NCBI GenBank assembly: GCA_005879505.1
Contig: VBKQ01000152.1
Location: 1-15,110 of the forward strand
Length of the DNA: 15,110 nucleotides
Origin: Deltaproteobacteria bacterium
GTDB taxonomy: Bacteria > Myxococcota > Myxococcia > Myxococcales > 40CM-4-68-19
Reading direction: 5' to 3'
The notes under the pieces are model-generated. The model worked only from the letters and a program-made list of their open reading frames with translations. It was not told the origin of the DNA and ran no database searches. This document shows positions 1 through 6,588 of this stretch, one piece after another (positions within the stretch are counted from its first letter, which is position 1; every line of letters begins with the position of its first letter). Position numbers and translations under genes: made by a program.

Positions 1-156
1 GGGCTGGGTGATCACCTCGATCATCGGAGCCACCGGATTGGGATAGGCCTCGATGTCCATCCGCGAGTAGCACCAGAGGCCCACGCCGAGCAGACCCGCA
101 GCCAGGGCCACGATGATGAAGGGCACCGCCAGCGCCTTCTCCACCAGCCAACGCAT
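1..156 (-). CDS. RND-family efflux pump, inner-membrane subunit (N-terminal fragment, CusA/CzcA-like)
   Basis: Only the first 52 codons are inside the window; the gene runs off the left edge. The translation begins MRWLVEKALAVPFIIVALAA, one hydrophobic membrane segment (about residues 8-28). It is followed by a periplasmic stretch containing DIEAYPNP and IEVITQ, which matches the start of heavy-metal-efflux type RND pumps. Such pumps use the proton gradient to export ions or small molecules from the periplasm or inner membrane through an adaptor and an outer-membrane channel. The ATG at 156 shares one base with the TGA of the upstream adaptor gene (TGATG), so the two are almost certainly translationally coupled. 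The substrate cannot be told from this fragment: the charged residues of the transmembrane relay that separate metal pumps from drug pumps lie outside the window. Confidence 0.85.
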   Translation of the reverse strand, partial: MRWLVEKALAVPFIIVALAAGLLGVGLWCYSRMDIEAYPNPVAPMIEVITQP

Positions 157-1268
157 CAGAGCATCCCGCTCAGGAGCAGCGCACCCGAGATGACCACGGC
201 CTCGCCGGCCTGCAGTCCGGATTTCACTGGGACCAGATCTCCTTCGCTCTCTTCGAGCGCCACCCGGCGACGCTGGAACCTGAGGAGCCCGTTCTCGGAG
301 GTGCCGGTCTGGACGAACACGACCCTCTCCTCGCCGACGTGCAATACGGCGCTGCGCGGAACAATCAGCGCCTTGCGCGCCGGGGTGGCGATGGACACCG
401 TCGCGTACATCTCGGGCAGCAGCGCGCGATCCGGATTGCCCAGCGTGCAGCGCAGGCGCGCCGTACGGGTGACCGGATCGAGCGTCGAGGAGATCCACTC
501 GATGCGCCCGGGGAAGCTGCGGTCGGGATATGCGATCACCTTCACCCGGACCGACGCGCCCAGCGTCACCCGAGCGAGGTCCGCCTCGTAGACGTCCGCG
601 AAGGCCCAGACGGAATCGAGCGATCCGATCGTGAACAGCTCGGGCGCAGCGCCGCCGGAGAGCTGGCCCTGCACGTCGGTGCCTGGATTCGCCGCGCGCG
701 CGACCACTTCGCCGTCGATCGGCGAGCGGAGCGAGAACCGCTGCGTCACGCCATCCAGGCCGCGCAGCCGGAACAGCTCCGCGCGGCGCCGTGCCCGAGC
801 CAGCTCGGCGCGCGCGCGCCCATAGGCATTCTCCGCCTGGTCGAGCTCCCGTTGCGCCGCGGCCTGCGCTTCCACGAGCTCCTGCTGGCGTTTCAGCTCG
901 CGCTCGGCGGCGGCGAGGTCGGCTTCGGCCTTGCCGAGGTCGGCGAACGCCGCTCCGACGTCCGGCGATTCGATCTCGACCAGCGGGTCGCCCTTGCGGA
1001 CCTGCTGTCCCGGCGCGGCGTCGATCTTGACGATCCGGCCCGAGACGGGAGCGAACACGTGGGCGACGCGAAGGTCGTCGAAGGCGATCCGCCCGGGCGC
1101 CTCGAGGGTGCTGGCGATCTGCTGCTCGTCGATCATCCCGATCCGCATCTGCTGTGAGTCCAGCTGCTGGCGCGAGAGCCAGACTTCTCCCGCGGGCGGC
1201 CGCGCTTGCTCGCGTTCCTCGCGGCGGGCGCACGAGAGCAGGAGGAGAAGCGGAAGGGCGCGCCTCAT
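156..1268 (-). CDS. RND efflux periplasmic adaptor (HlyD/CusB-like membrane fusion protein), lipoprotein
   Basis: A 370-residue membrane fusion protein that would bridge the RND pump and the outer-membrane channel of the same operon. It begins with a short hydrophobic signal and a lipobox-like LLSC with Cys13, so it is probably lipid-anchored in the periplasm. The order is typical of the family. A barrel-sandwich half-motif (APVSGRI, PGQQVRKGDPL, about residues 73-98) is followed by an Ala/Glu/Arg-rich coiled-coil hairpin (about 105-165). The second half-motif (SPIDGEVV, PGTDV) comes next, then a beta-barrel region and a C-terminal membrane-proximal domain (VPRSAVL, GLQAGEAVVISGALLL). I see no Met-rich or His-rich N-terminal metal site like that of E. 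coli CusB, so metal specificity is unproven. Its ATG overlaps the stop of the upstream outer-membrane-factor gene (ATGA), and its stop overlaps the pump start. Confidence 0.9.
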   Translation of the reverse strand: MRRALPLLLLLSCARREEREQARPPAGEVWLSRQQLDSQQMRIGMIDEQQIASTLEAPGRIAFDDLRVAHVFAPVSGRIVKIDAAPGQQVRKGDPLVEIESPDVGAAFADLGKAEADLAAAERELKRQQELVEAQAAAQRELDQAENAYGRARAELARARRRAELFRLRGLDGVTQRFSLRSPIDGEVVARAANPGTDVQGQLSGGAAPELFTIGSLDSVWAFADVYEADLARVTLGASVRVKVIAYPDRSFPGRIEWISSTLDPVTRTARLRCTLGNPDRALLPEMYATVSIATPARKALIVPRSAVLHVGEERVVFVQTGTSENGLLRFQRRRVALEESEGDLVPVKSGLQAGEAVVISGALLLSGML

Positions 1269-2515
1269 GTGCGCCCCACCGCTGCGTCCAGCCGGAACAC
1301 GGAGAGCCAGAAGTCGCGCAGGTCCCTGAGGTAGTCGGCGTGGACCTGAGCCCAGGTCCTCTGGGCGTCGAGCAGCTCCAGCAGCGACGCGGCGCCCTTC
1401 TCGTATTGCACCTGCACCAGGTCGCGGACCCGGCGGGCGCGCCCGAGGAGGCGGGTCCGCAGCCGCTGCACCAGGCGGCGGTTTGCCTCGACGGCCGCGC
1501 TTGCCTGCTGGACATCGATCAGCGCTTGCGCCCGCAGCTTCTCCTGCTGGATCCGCTGCGCGCGCAGGTCCGCCTCGGCGCGCGCGATCTCTCCCGACTG
1601 CCGGTAGAAGATCGGCAGCGGGAGCTGCGCCCCGAACGTCAGCGTCGGCGGCTGGAGCGCGTTCTGTCCCGACCCCTCCTGGGCATACTGGGCGGAGAGC
1701 GCGACGTCGGGGACCCGCTGCCTGCGCGCGAGCGCGAGCGCTGCCTGCGCGCGCGCCTCTTGCGCTGCCGCGGCGAGCAGGTCGGGCCGGTTCTCCAGCG
1801 CCTCCCGCCCGAGGACATCGATCGATGGTCCCGCCTCGGGCAGCGCGCGGTCGAAGAGCGCCGGGTCGATGGTGAACTCCTCCGGCGCCGGATCGCGCAC
1901 GCCGAGGAGGAACGCGATCTGCAGCCGCGCGGCGATCAAGGCCTGCTCGGTCAGATCGACGACCTGCTGGGCTTGCAGCGCCGCCACTTCCGCCCGCGCC
2001 AGCTCGGCTTCCGAGACCGCTCCCGACCGCAGCCGCCTCTCGTCGAGCGCGCGCGTGCGCTCGGTGGATTCGGCGAGCTCGCGGGCGAGGGCGAGCTGCG
2101 ATTGCTGCAAGGCCCCGTCGAGGACGGCCTGCCGGACCGTCAGTGAAAGCGTACGCAGCGCATCGTCGCGCGATCGCTTCGCCGCCGCCAACGCGGCGCG
2201 GGCGACTTCGACCCTCAACCCGCGCTTACCGCTGATCAGATCGGACAACGCCGACGGATCCGTCAGGCCGATCGACCACGCCGTCGCCGAGCACCCCGGA
2301 CACGCTCGAGGGTCATAGTCGAACGATCTGCCGGCGCTCGCCGAGAGCTGCGGATTGGCGAATGCGCCCGCCGCCGTCGCGTCGCCTTCGGCGGCGGCGA
2401 TCTGCGCCTCGGCGATCAACAGATCGAATCCGCGTTCGCGAAAGATCCGGACCGCGTCATCCATCGTGAGCAATGGAGGAAGCACGGCCACCGCGAGCGC
2501 TGCGACGAAGTGCAC
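1265..2515 (-). CDS. Outer-membrane efflux channel, TolC/CusC family
   Basis: A 416-residue TolC-family outer-membrane factor, first gene of the efflux operon. The N-terminus is a hydrophobic signal-like stretch (residues 2-17) with no lipobox cysteine. The rest shows the family's internally duplicated pattern of long Ala/Arg/Gln/Glu-rich helices (roughly 100-200 and 310-405) separated by short beta-strand segments such as NPQLSASAGRS and VPDVALSAQYA. The near-C-terminal YEKGAASLLELLDAQRTW is a classic TolC-family segment. Translation appears to start with GTG at 2515; an ATG at 2519 is in another frame, and no strong ribosome binding site is visible. A CPGC pair (Cys72, Cys75) lies in the first beta-strand/loop region, unusual for an outer-membrane channel. 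The gene is divergent from the rRNA methyltransferase gene across a 111-base gap. Confidence 0.9.
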   Translation of the reverse strand: MHFVAALAVAVLPPLLTMDDAVRIFRERGFDLLIAEAQIAAAEGDATAAGAFANPQLSASAGRSFDYDPRACPGCSATAWSIGLTDPSALSDLISGKRGLRVEVARAALAAAKRSRDDALRTLSLTVRQAVLDGALQQSQLALARELAESTERTRALDERRLRSGAVSEAELARAEVAALQAQQVVDLTEQALIAARLQIAFLLGVRDPAPEEFTIDPALFDRALPEAGPSIDVLGREALENRPDLLAAAAQEARAQAALALARRQRVPDVALSAQYAQEGSGQNALQPPTLTFGAQLPLPIFYRQSGEIARAEADLRAQRIQQEKLRAQALIDVQQASAAVEANRRLVQRLRTRLLGRARRVRDLVQVQYEKGAASLLELLDAQRTWAQVHADYLRDLRDFWLSVFRLDAAVGRT

Positions 2516-2626
2516 CCATGGTTTCTAACGGTACCGTCTCCTCGGGGAATTCCGCCGGAGGTCCGTCCGACGACAGGCGGACTTCCCGGTTGACAGCATG
2601 TGCGTCGCCATCCGAGAAGCGGCGCC
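2516..2626. promoter_or_regulatory. Divergent intergenic region with candidate regulatory elements
   Basis: This 111-base gap separates the leftward efflux operon from the rightward methyltransferase gene, so it should hold promoters for both. Visible elements are a perfect 10-base palindrome ACGGTACCGT at 2528-2537 close to the efflux operon start, 6-base inverted arms TCCGCC (2551-2556) and GGCGGA (2576-2581), and a consensus -35 hexamer TTGACA at 2590-2595 on the plus strand. No convincing -10 box follows at the right distance. The palindrome could be an operator for the efflux genes, but no regulator gene is adjacent, so this is speculative. Confidence 0.3.
2614..2619 (+). promoter_or_regulatory. 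Ribosome binding site deciding the rsmB-like start
   Basis: GAGAAG lies 7 bases before the GTG at 2627. The longer in-frame option, GTG at 2600, has no purine-rich stretch upstream. The shorter start also places the protein's first residues (VRAQLIRTAVLEIY) where NusB-like domains of this family usually begin. Confidence 0.5.
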
Positions 2627-3814
2627 GTGAGAGCGCAGCTCATCCGTACCGCGGTCCTGGAGATCTACGAGGAAGTCCGCCGCGAGGGCGCGCGTGCGGA
2701 CCAGGCGCTCCAGAGCGTTCTCCGCCGGGAGAAGCTGCTTCGCAGCGTTGAGCGGCGCGCGGTGTCTGACGCGGTGTATGGGCTCCTGCGCCTGCAGGGG
2801 CGCGTCGACCACCTCCTCCAGCGCGCCCTCGGCACGCGCAAGCTGGCGCTCGAAAAGCTGGCGACGCCCACCCAGCACCTGCTCAGGTACGCGGCGTATC
2901 TCGTCGTGGGCGAGCGGCAATCCCCAGAGAGCGCCGCGGGGCTCGCCGGTCCCGAGATCGCGACATGGAGTTGGGCGCTCGAGCTGGTCGCCGACCCTGA
3001 GCGACTCGGCGCTCCGGACGATCCGCTCGACGCGCTGGCCGCCGAGACCTCGCTGCCGCGATGGCTGGCGAAGCTCTGGAGCGAGCAGCTCGGATCCGGG
3101 GAAACCCGCGCTCTGGCGGCAGCGCTGAACCAGCGCGCTCCGCTCACGGTCCGCGCGAATCTGCTCAGGAATACCCGCGACGAGCTGATCGCCGCGCTTC
3201 GGGCGGAAGGCTCCCGCGTCGAGCCGACCAGGCTCTCGCCGTGGGGCGTCACCTTCACCGGACGCACGAACGGAAAGACGTTGGCGCTTGCTTCCGAGAT
3301 GCGCAACAAAGGGCGGCTGGTGGCCTGCGATCGCGACGGCCGCCGCCTCGACAAGGTCCGCCCGCGGGCGCGGCGCGCGGGAGTGCACAACTGGGAGGCG
3401 CGATCCGTGCCGGAATCGAGCGACGCGCGCCTCGTCGAGCTGAGCGGACAGGCCGACGTGGTGCTGATCGATGCTCCCTGCTCCGGGCTGGGAGCGCTTC
3501 GCCGGAACCCCGACGCGCGCTGGCGCCTCGAGGAATCGGAGGTGGATTCCTTTCCGCCGCGGCAGGGGGAGATCCTGGAACGCTACGCGCGCTTGGTGAA
3601 ACCGGGAGGCCGGCTGGTGTACGCGACCTGCTCGATCAATCGCCGCGAGAACGAGGAGGTGCGCAGCGCGTTCCTTTCCGCGCATCCCGATTTCGAACCG
3701 GCGCAGGCCCTGCCGCAATCCGTCGGATTAGGGGTGGGCAGCGAAGTACAGCTGTTGCCGCACCGGCAGGGAACGGACGGGTTCTACATCGCGACCATGC
3801 GCCGTAGCCGGTGA
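2627..3814 (+). CDS. rsmB: RsmB-type 16S rRNA m5C methyltransferase, apparently lacking SAM motif I
   Basis: A 395-residue protein with RsmB architecture: an N-terminal NusB-like RNA-binding helical domain (about 1-135, with ERRAVSDAVYGLLR at 42-55) and a C-terminal NSUN/RsmB methyltransferase domain. Family members transfer a methyl group from SAM to C5 of a cytosine in 16S rRNA. Both catalytic cysteine motifs are present: DAPCSG (282-287, Cys285) and YATCS (332-336, Cys335, the usual nucleophile). Post-motif-I sequence (GKTLALASEM, then LVACD) is intact. However, the conserved block that normally precedes GKT is absent; it normally carries a VQDxxSQ-like strand and the LDxCAxPGGKT loop. Instead VTFTGRTN (208-215) runs straight into GKT at 216-218. 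By comparison with E. coli RsmB as I recall it, about 40 residues are missing, in frame. The enzyme may be inactive or the assembly may be faulty here. It ends 6 bases before the convergent transporter gene. Confidence 0.85.
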   Translation: MRAQLIRTAVLEIYEEVRREGARADQALQSVLRREKLLRSVERRAVSDAVYGLLRLQGRVDHLLQRALGTRKLALEKLATPTQHLLRYAAYLVVGERQSPESAAGLAGPEIATWSWALELVADPERLGAPDDPLDALAAETSLPRWLAKLWSEQLGSGETRALAAALNQRAPLTVRANLLRNTRDELIAALRAEGSRVEPTRLSPWGVTFTGRTNGKTLALASEMRNKGRLVACDRDGRRLDKVRPRARRAGVHNWEARSVPESSDARLVELSGQADVVLIDAPCSGLGALRRNPDARWRLEESEVDSFPPRQGEILERYARLVKPGGRLVYATCSINRRENEEVRSAFLSAHPDFEPAQALPQSVGLGVGSEVQLLPHRQGTDGFYIATMRRSR

Positions 3815-3820
3815 GCGGGA

Positions 3821-4285
3821 TCACGGCTTTGCCGGCGACTCCAGGAGGGCCTCCTCCGCCGCGTCGGTCGCCCGCCACTGCGCAAGCAGCACACCCGCCA
3901 TCACCACCGCCGCCGCGCCGAAGAATGCCGCCGTCACCCGCTCGCCGAGGAAGAGCTGCCCGAGCAGCGCGGTCGCGAGCGGCTGCAGGTTCGTGAAAAT
4001 GGCCACGCGCGCGGCGGCGAGGTGGGCGAGGGCCCAGTACCAGAGCAGGTATGCGACGACGCTGGTCATCAAGATCAAGTACGCGACCCCCCACCATGCC
4101 GCGGTGGATGCGCGGACGATGTCCGCCCGGTACGACGGCACCAGGAGGGCTCCAAGGCCGAGCGGCAGCGCCGGGATCTCCATCAGCGCGCGCTTGGCGA
4201 AGAGGTAGTTCCCCGCGGAGACGAGCGTGTGCGCCAGCAGCGCGCCGTAGAGCGCGGCGGCGGGCGGGCGAGCGCGGACGTGCAT
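3821..4285 (-). CDS. EamA/DMT-superfamily transporter, half-size (probable internal deletion)
   Basis: A 154-residue membrane protein. Family members are normally about 290-300 residues with ten membrane helices in two EamA repeats. Here residues 11-43 resemble the first helix region of the first repeat (LLAHTLVSAGNYLFAKRALM, a typical start of EamA proteins). From about residue 44 the sequence reads like the last part of the second repeat: WWGVAYLILMTSVVAYLLWYWAL, IFTNLQPLATALLGQLFLGE and the final helix VTAAFFGAAAVVMAGVLLA. The middle of the protein, roughly 140 residues, is missing with the frame kept. The start at 4285 was chosen because upstream in-frame sequence is Arg/Pro-rich and antisense to the SDR gene. 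It is either a degraded gene, a genuine short transporter of about 4 helices, or an assembly artefact. The substrate is unknown; many relatives export amino acids or metabolites. Confidence 0.7.
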   Translation of the reverse strand: MHVRARPPAAALYGALLAHTLVSAGNYLFAKRALMEIPALPLGLGALLVPSYRADIVRASTAAWWGVAYLILMTSVVAYLLWYWALAHLAAARVAIFTNLQPLATALLGQLFLGERVTAAFFGAAAVVMAGVLLAQWRATDAAEEALLESPAKP

Positions 4286-4317
4286 CGGCCGCTCCGTTCT
4301 GCGTAGATTGGCCGGCC

Positions 4318-4941
4318 ATGTCAACACTGGAACGACGTTGTGTGCTGGTAACGGGGGCCTCGGGAAACCTCGGCGCCGCGGTGGTCGAGCGGCTGCGGCG
4401 CAGCGGCGCGACCGTGGTCGCCCTGACGCGCAAGCAGGCGGACCTCTCGGTGGAGGCGCAGGTCGAGGCGGCGTACGAGAGCGCCCTGCAGCAGCATGGA
4501 GCCATCTGGGGATCCGTGCACTGCGCCGGCGGTTGGATTGGAGCGCCGTTCGCGCAGACCCCACTCGAGTTGTTCGAGAAGATGATCGACATCAATCTGC
4601 GGTCCTGCTTTCTCTGCTGCCGCGCGGCGCTGCGCCGGATGCGCGGCGAAGGGCGCATCGTGAACGTGGCTGCGCTCAATGCCGCGACACTGAGCGGGGT
4701 GCGTGGCTCGGCCGCGTATGCAGCCTCCAAAGCCGGCGTCGTGGCGCTCACCAAGGCGATCGCGGAGGAAGGCGGCGGCGTGCGCGCCAACTGCATCGCG
4801 CCAGGGGCCATGCGCACGTCTGCCAACGGCAACTTGCCGGGTCAGGTCCCCCTGGAGGAAGTTGCGGAGGCGATCCTCTACCTGGTGTCGCCAGAAGCGG
4901 GCGCCCTCAATGGCGCCGTTCTCACGTTGCCGGCGCGCTGA
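4318..4941 (+). CDS. Short-chain dehydrogenase/reductase (SDR), short, catalytic Ser not conserved
   Basis: A 207-residue Rossmann-fold oxidoreductase, shorter than the usual 240-250 residues. The NAD(P)-binding glycine motif TGASGNLG is at 12-19. HCAGG (68-72) stands for the NAG motif, the structural Asn is in DINLRS (91-96), and YAASK supplies Tyr134 and Lys138. The strand that normally carries the catalytic Ser reads VNVAALNAA (115-123), with Ala at the expected position. The region after the second beta strand (TRKQADLS, 37-44) is also compressed, with the usual helix and strand of about 20 residues not seen. The C-terminal SPEAGALNGAVLTL is the normal SDR ending. The substrate is unknown. 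The ATG is 32 bases from the divergent transporter start; the 3' end overlaps queG by 20 bases on the opposite strand. The intact Tyr/Lys suggests a functional or recently functional enzyme. Confidence 0.85.
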   Translation: MSTLERRCVLVTGASGNLGAAVVERLRRSGATVVALTRKQADLSVEAQVEAAYESALQQHGAIWGSVHCAGGWIGAPFAQTPLELFEKMIDINLRSCFLCCRAALRRMRGEGRIVNVAALNAATLSGVRGSAAYAASKAGVVALTKAIAEEGGGVRANCIAPGAMRTSANGNLPGQVPLEEVAEAILYLVSPEAGALNGAVLTLPAR

Positions 4942-5926
4942 GGCGCTGCCGCGCCTGCTCCCCGACTCCGGGAGCCGGATCCTGCGTGAAAGCGCGCGCG
5001 CGAGCCGCCGCGACCCCGCCGACGGCCAGCGCGGTCCGCACCAGCCCGTCGCGCCCGGCGCGCAGGAGCGGGGTCCCTTCGAACCGGCGCCAGGTTTCCT
5101 CGTGCGTGAGCGAGAGCACCTCGTCCGTCCGCAGTGAGGCCGTGCGCGCGCGAAGTTGGACCAGTGCACCCGGCGGTGCACGGCGATTCCACGGGCAAGC
5201 GTCCTGGCAGGCATCGCATCCGAAGAGCCGGCCTCCGGCTTGCCGCGCGATCTCTTCCGGGATGGCCTCGCGGTGCTCGATCGTGTGGTACGCGATGCAG
5301 CGCGCCGAGTCGACGTAGCGCGGCTCGCGGATCGCGCCGGTCGGGCAGGCCGGGATGCAGAGGGCGCACTCGCCACAGCGGTCGGGGTGCGGCGGATCGG
5401 TCTCCAGATCCGCGTCGGTGATCAGCGCGCCGAGCAGCAGCCAGGATCCCAGGCGCTCGTGGATCAGGCATCCGTTCTTGCCGATCCAGCCGATTCCCGC
5501 CTCCTGCGCCCAGGCCTTTTCCATCACGGCGCCCGCGTCGACCTCGGCGTACACGGAGGCGCCGCGCTCGCGCATCCAGGTCGCGAGCTTGCGCACGGGC
5601 TTGAGCACCACGTTGTGGTAGTCGCGCCCTCGCGCGTAACGGGCGATGGCCAGCTCACCGGGAACGGGCTCCGGATCGTCCGCCGCAGGAGCGTACGACG
5701 CGGCGACCACGATCACGCTGCGAGCCCCGGGCACGAGCCGCGAGGGATCGAGCCGCTCTTCCCGCCGGGCGCGCACGTAGGAAAGCTCCGCGTCCCAGCC
5801 CCGGGCCAACCAGCGATCGAGCGGCTCCGGCGAAAGGGGATGTGCGCGCGCAATCCCGCAGAGATCGAATCCCAATTCGCATGCGCGCGCTTTCACCTGC
5901 GCGGCCGTGACGTCTATCTCTTCCAT
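4922..5926 (-). CDS. queG: Epoxyqueuosine reductase QueG
   Basis: A 334-residue cytoplasmic iron-sulfur and cobalamin-dependent enzyme that performs the last step of queuosine synthesis, reducing epoxyqueuosine to queuosine in the wobble position of GUN tRNAs. The N-terminal corrinoid-binding domain carries the family signatures SYAP (77-80), ARYARGRDYH (95-104) and EVDAGAVMEKAWA, in which Asp130 is the probable catalytic acid. GIGWIGKNGCLI (144-155) follows. Two [4Fe-4S] clusters are expected from CGECALCIPACP (Cys184, 187, 190, 194) and from Cys210 plus CDACQDACPWN (Cys237, 240, 244), a complete set of eight cysteines. The C-terminus is shorter than E. coli QueG (about 379 residues), retaining only a short HEAT-like tail. 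The start lies inside the end of the O-methyltransferase gene (13-base overlap), so the pair is co-transcribed. Confidence 0.95.
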   Translation of the reverse strand: MEEIDVTAAQVKARACELGFDLCGIARAHPLSPEPLDRWLARGWDAELSYVRARREERLDPSRLVPGARSVIVVAASYAPAADDPEPVPGELAIARYARGRDYHNVVLKPVRKLATWMRERGASVYAEVDAGAVMEKAWAQEAGIGWIGKNGCLIHERLGSWLLLGALITDADLETDPPHPDRCGECALCIPACPTGAIREPRYVDSARCIAYHTIEHREAIPEEIARQAGGRLFGCDACQDACPWNRRAPPGALVQLRARTASLRTDEVLSLTHEETWRRFEGTPLLRAGRDGLVRTALAVGGVAAARARAFTQDPAPGVGEQARQRLSAPAT

Positions 5927-6546
5927 GTGATGGCGAGACCGTCCCGGATGGGCACGATGGTCGAGACCAGCCCTTCGCTCCCGAAGATCAGGCGAGTGTA
6001 TTCGCGCAGGCCCGCGGTCGCCGCATCGCTCTCGCCGCGCGCCACCGCGCCCCCCCAGAGCACGCTGTCGGCGAGCACCAGGCCGCCCGCCCGCAGCTTC
6101 GGGAGCGCGATGGCGAGCGCCTTCGGGTACTCCCCCTTCTCACCGTCCAGGAAGACGATGTCCAGCCCGGCCTCGCAGCGCGCCAGCGCCTCCAGACCGT
6201 CACCCGCCGGCTCGAAGCGGCAGCGGTCGAGCATCCCGGCTTTCCCGAGCCACGCCCGCGCCCGGTCGAGGTTCTCGCGGTCGAAGTCCGTCAGCGTCAC
6301 CGTGCTCCCCGGCTCGAGGACGCGCGCGAACCAGAACGCGGAGTAGCCGAAACCGCTCCCCACCTCGAAGATGCGGCGCGCCTTCATCAGCAGCGCGTAC
6401 TGCGCGAGCAAGGTCCCGAGGGTCTGCCCGACGATGGGATAGCCGTCGCGCTCGTCCGCATACCGGCGCATCTCCGCTTCCACCGGGTCGGGCGATCCCG
6501 CCAGACGCGTCAGGTAGTCGTCGATCAGCGGATCGACGATGTCCAT
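5914..6546 (-). CDS. SAM-dependent O-methyltransferase (class I, family 3, COMT/CCoAOMT-like)
   Basis: A 210-residue methyltransferase of the cation-dependent small-molecule O-methyltransferase family. SAM motif I is EVGSGFGYSA (61-70), followed by the acidic strand LTDFDRENL. The putative metal-binding segment is FLDGEKGEYP (132-141, Asp134), and the later motif LADSVLWGGAV (158-168) has Ser where most members have Asn after the Asp. Natural substrates range from catechols to polyketides; nothing here identifies one. I chose the ATG at 6546 because AAGG stands a few bases upstream; the in-frame ATG at 6558 has no such site. It is the first gene of a two-gene unit with queG, and lies 42 bases from the divergent membrane-protein gene. 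The pairing with queG may be incidental. Confidence 0.88.
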   Translation of the reverse strand: MDIVDPLIDDYLTRLAGSPDPVEAEMRRYADERDGYPIVGQTLGTLLAQYALLMKARRIFEVGSGFGYSAFWFARVLEPGSTVTLTDFDRENLDRARAWLGKAGMLDRCRFEPAGDGLEALARCEAGLDIVFLDGEKGEYPKALAIALPKLRAGGLVLADSVLWGGAVARGESDAATAGLREYTRLIFGSEGLVSTIVPIRDGLAITWKR

Positions 6547-6588
6547 GTCGCCTTGCATACCGGGTCTAACGTAGCGCAAAACGCCGTC

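Noticed and set aside
1154..2146. Plus-strand open frame of 330 codons opposite the TolC-like gene
   Set aside because: Arg/Leu/Gln/Glu-rich shadow; the minus strand has clear TolC-family features and coupled overlaps with the next gene.
2590..2618. Sigma70 promoter at TTGACA 2590-2595 for the rsmB-like gene
   Set aside because: No acceptable -10 hexamer follows at 15-19 bases; kept only as a note in the intergenic entry.
2525..3718. Long minus-strand open frame of about 397 codons across the RsmB-like gene
   Set aside because: It is the antisense shadow of a GC-rich gene: Arg/Ala/Gln-rich, no domain pattern, and the plus-strand frame has clear RsmB motifs.
4309..4318. Perfect palindrome TGGCCGGCCA touching the SDR start codon
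   Set aside because: A 10-base GC palindrome is expected often in DNA of this composition, and there is no second copy or regulator gene nearby to support an operator.
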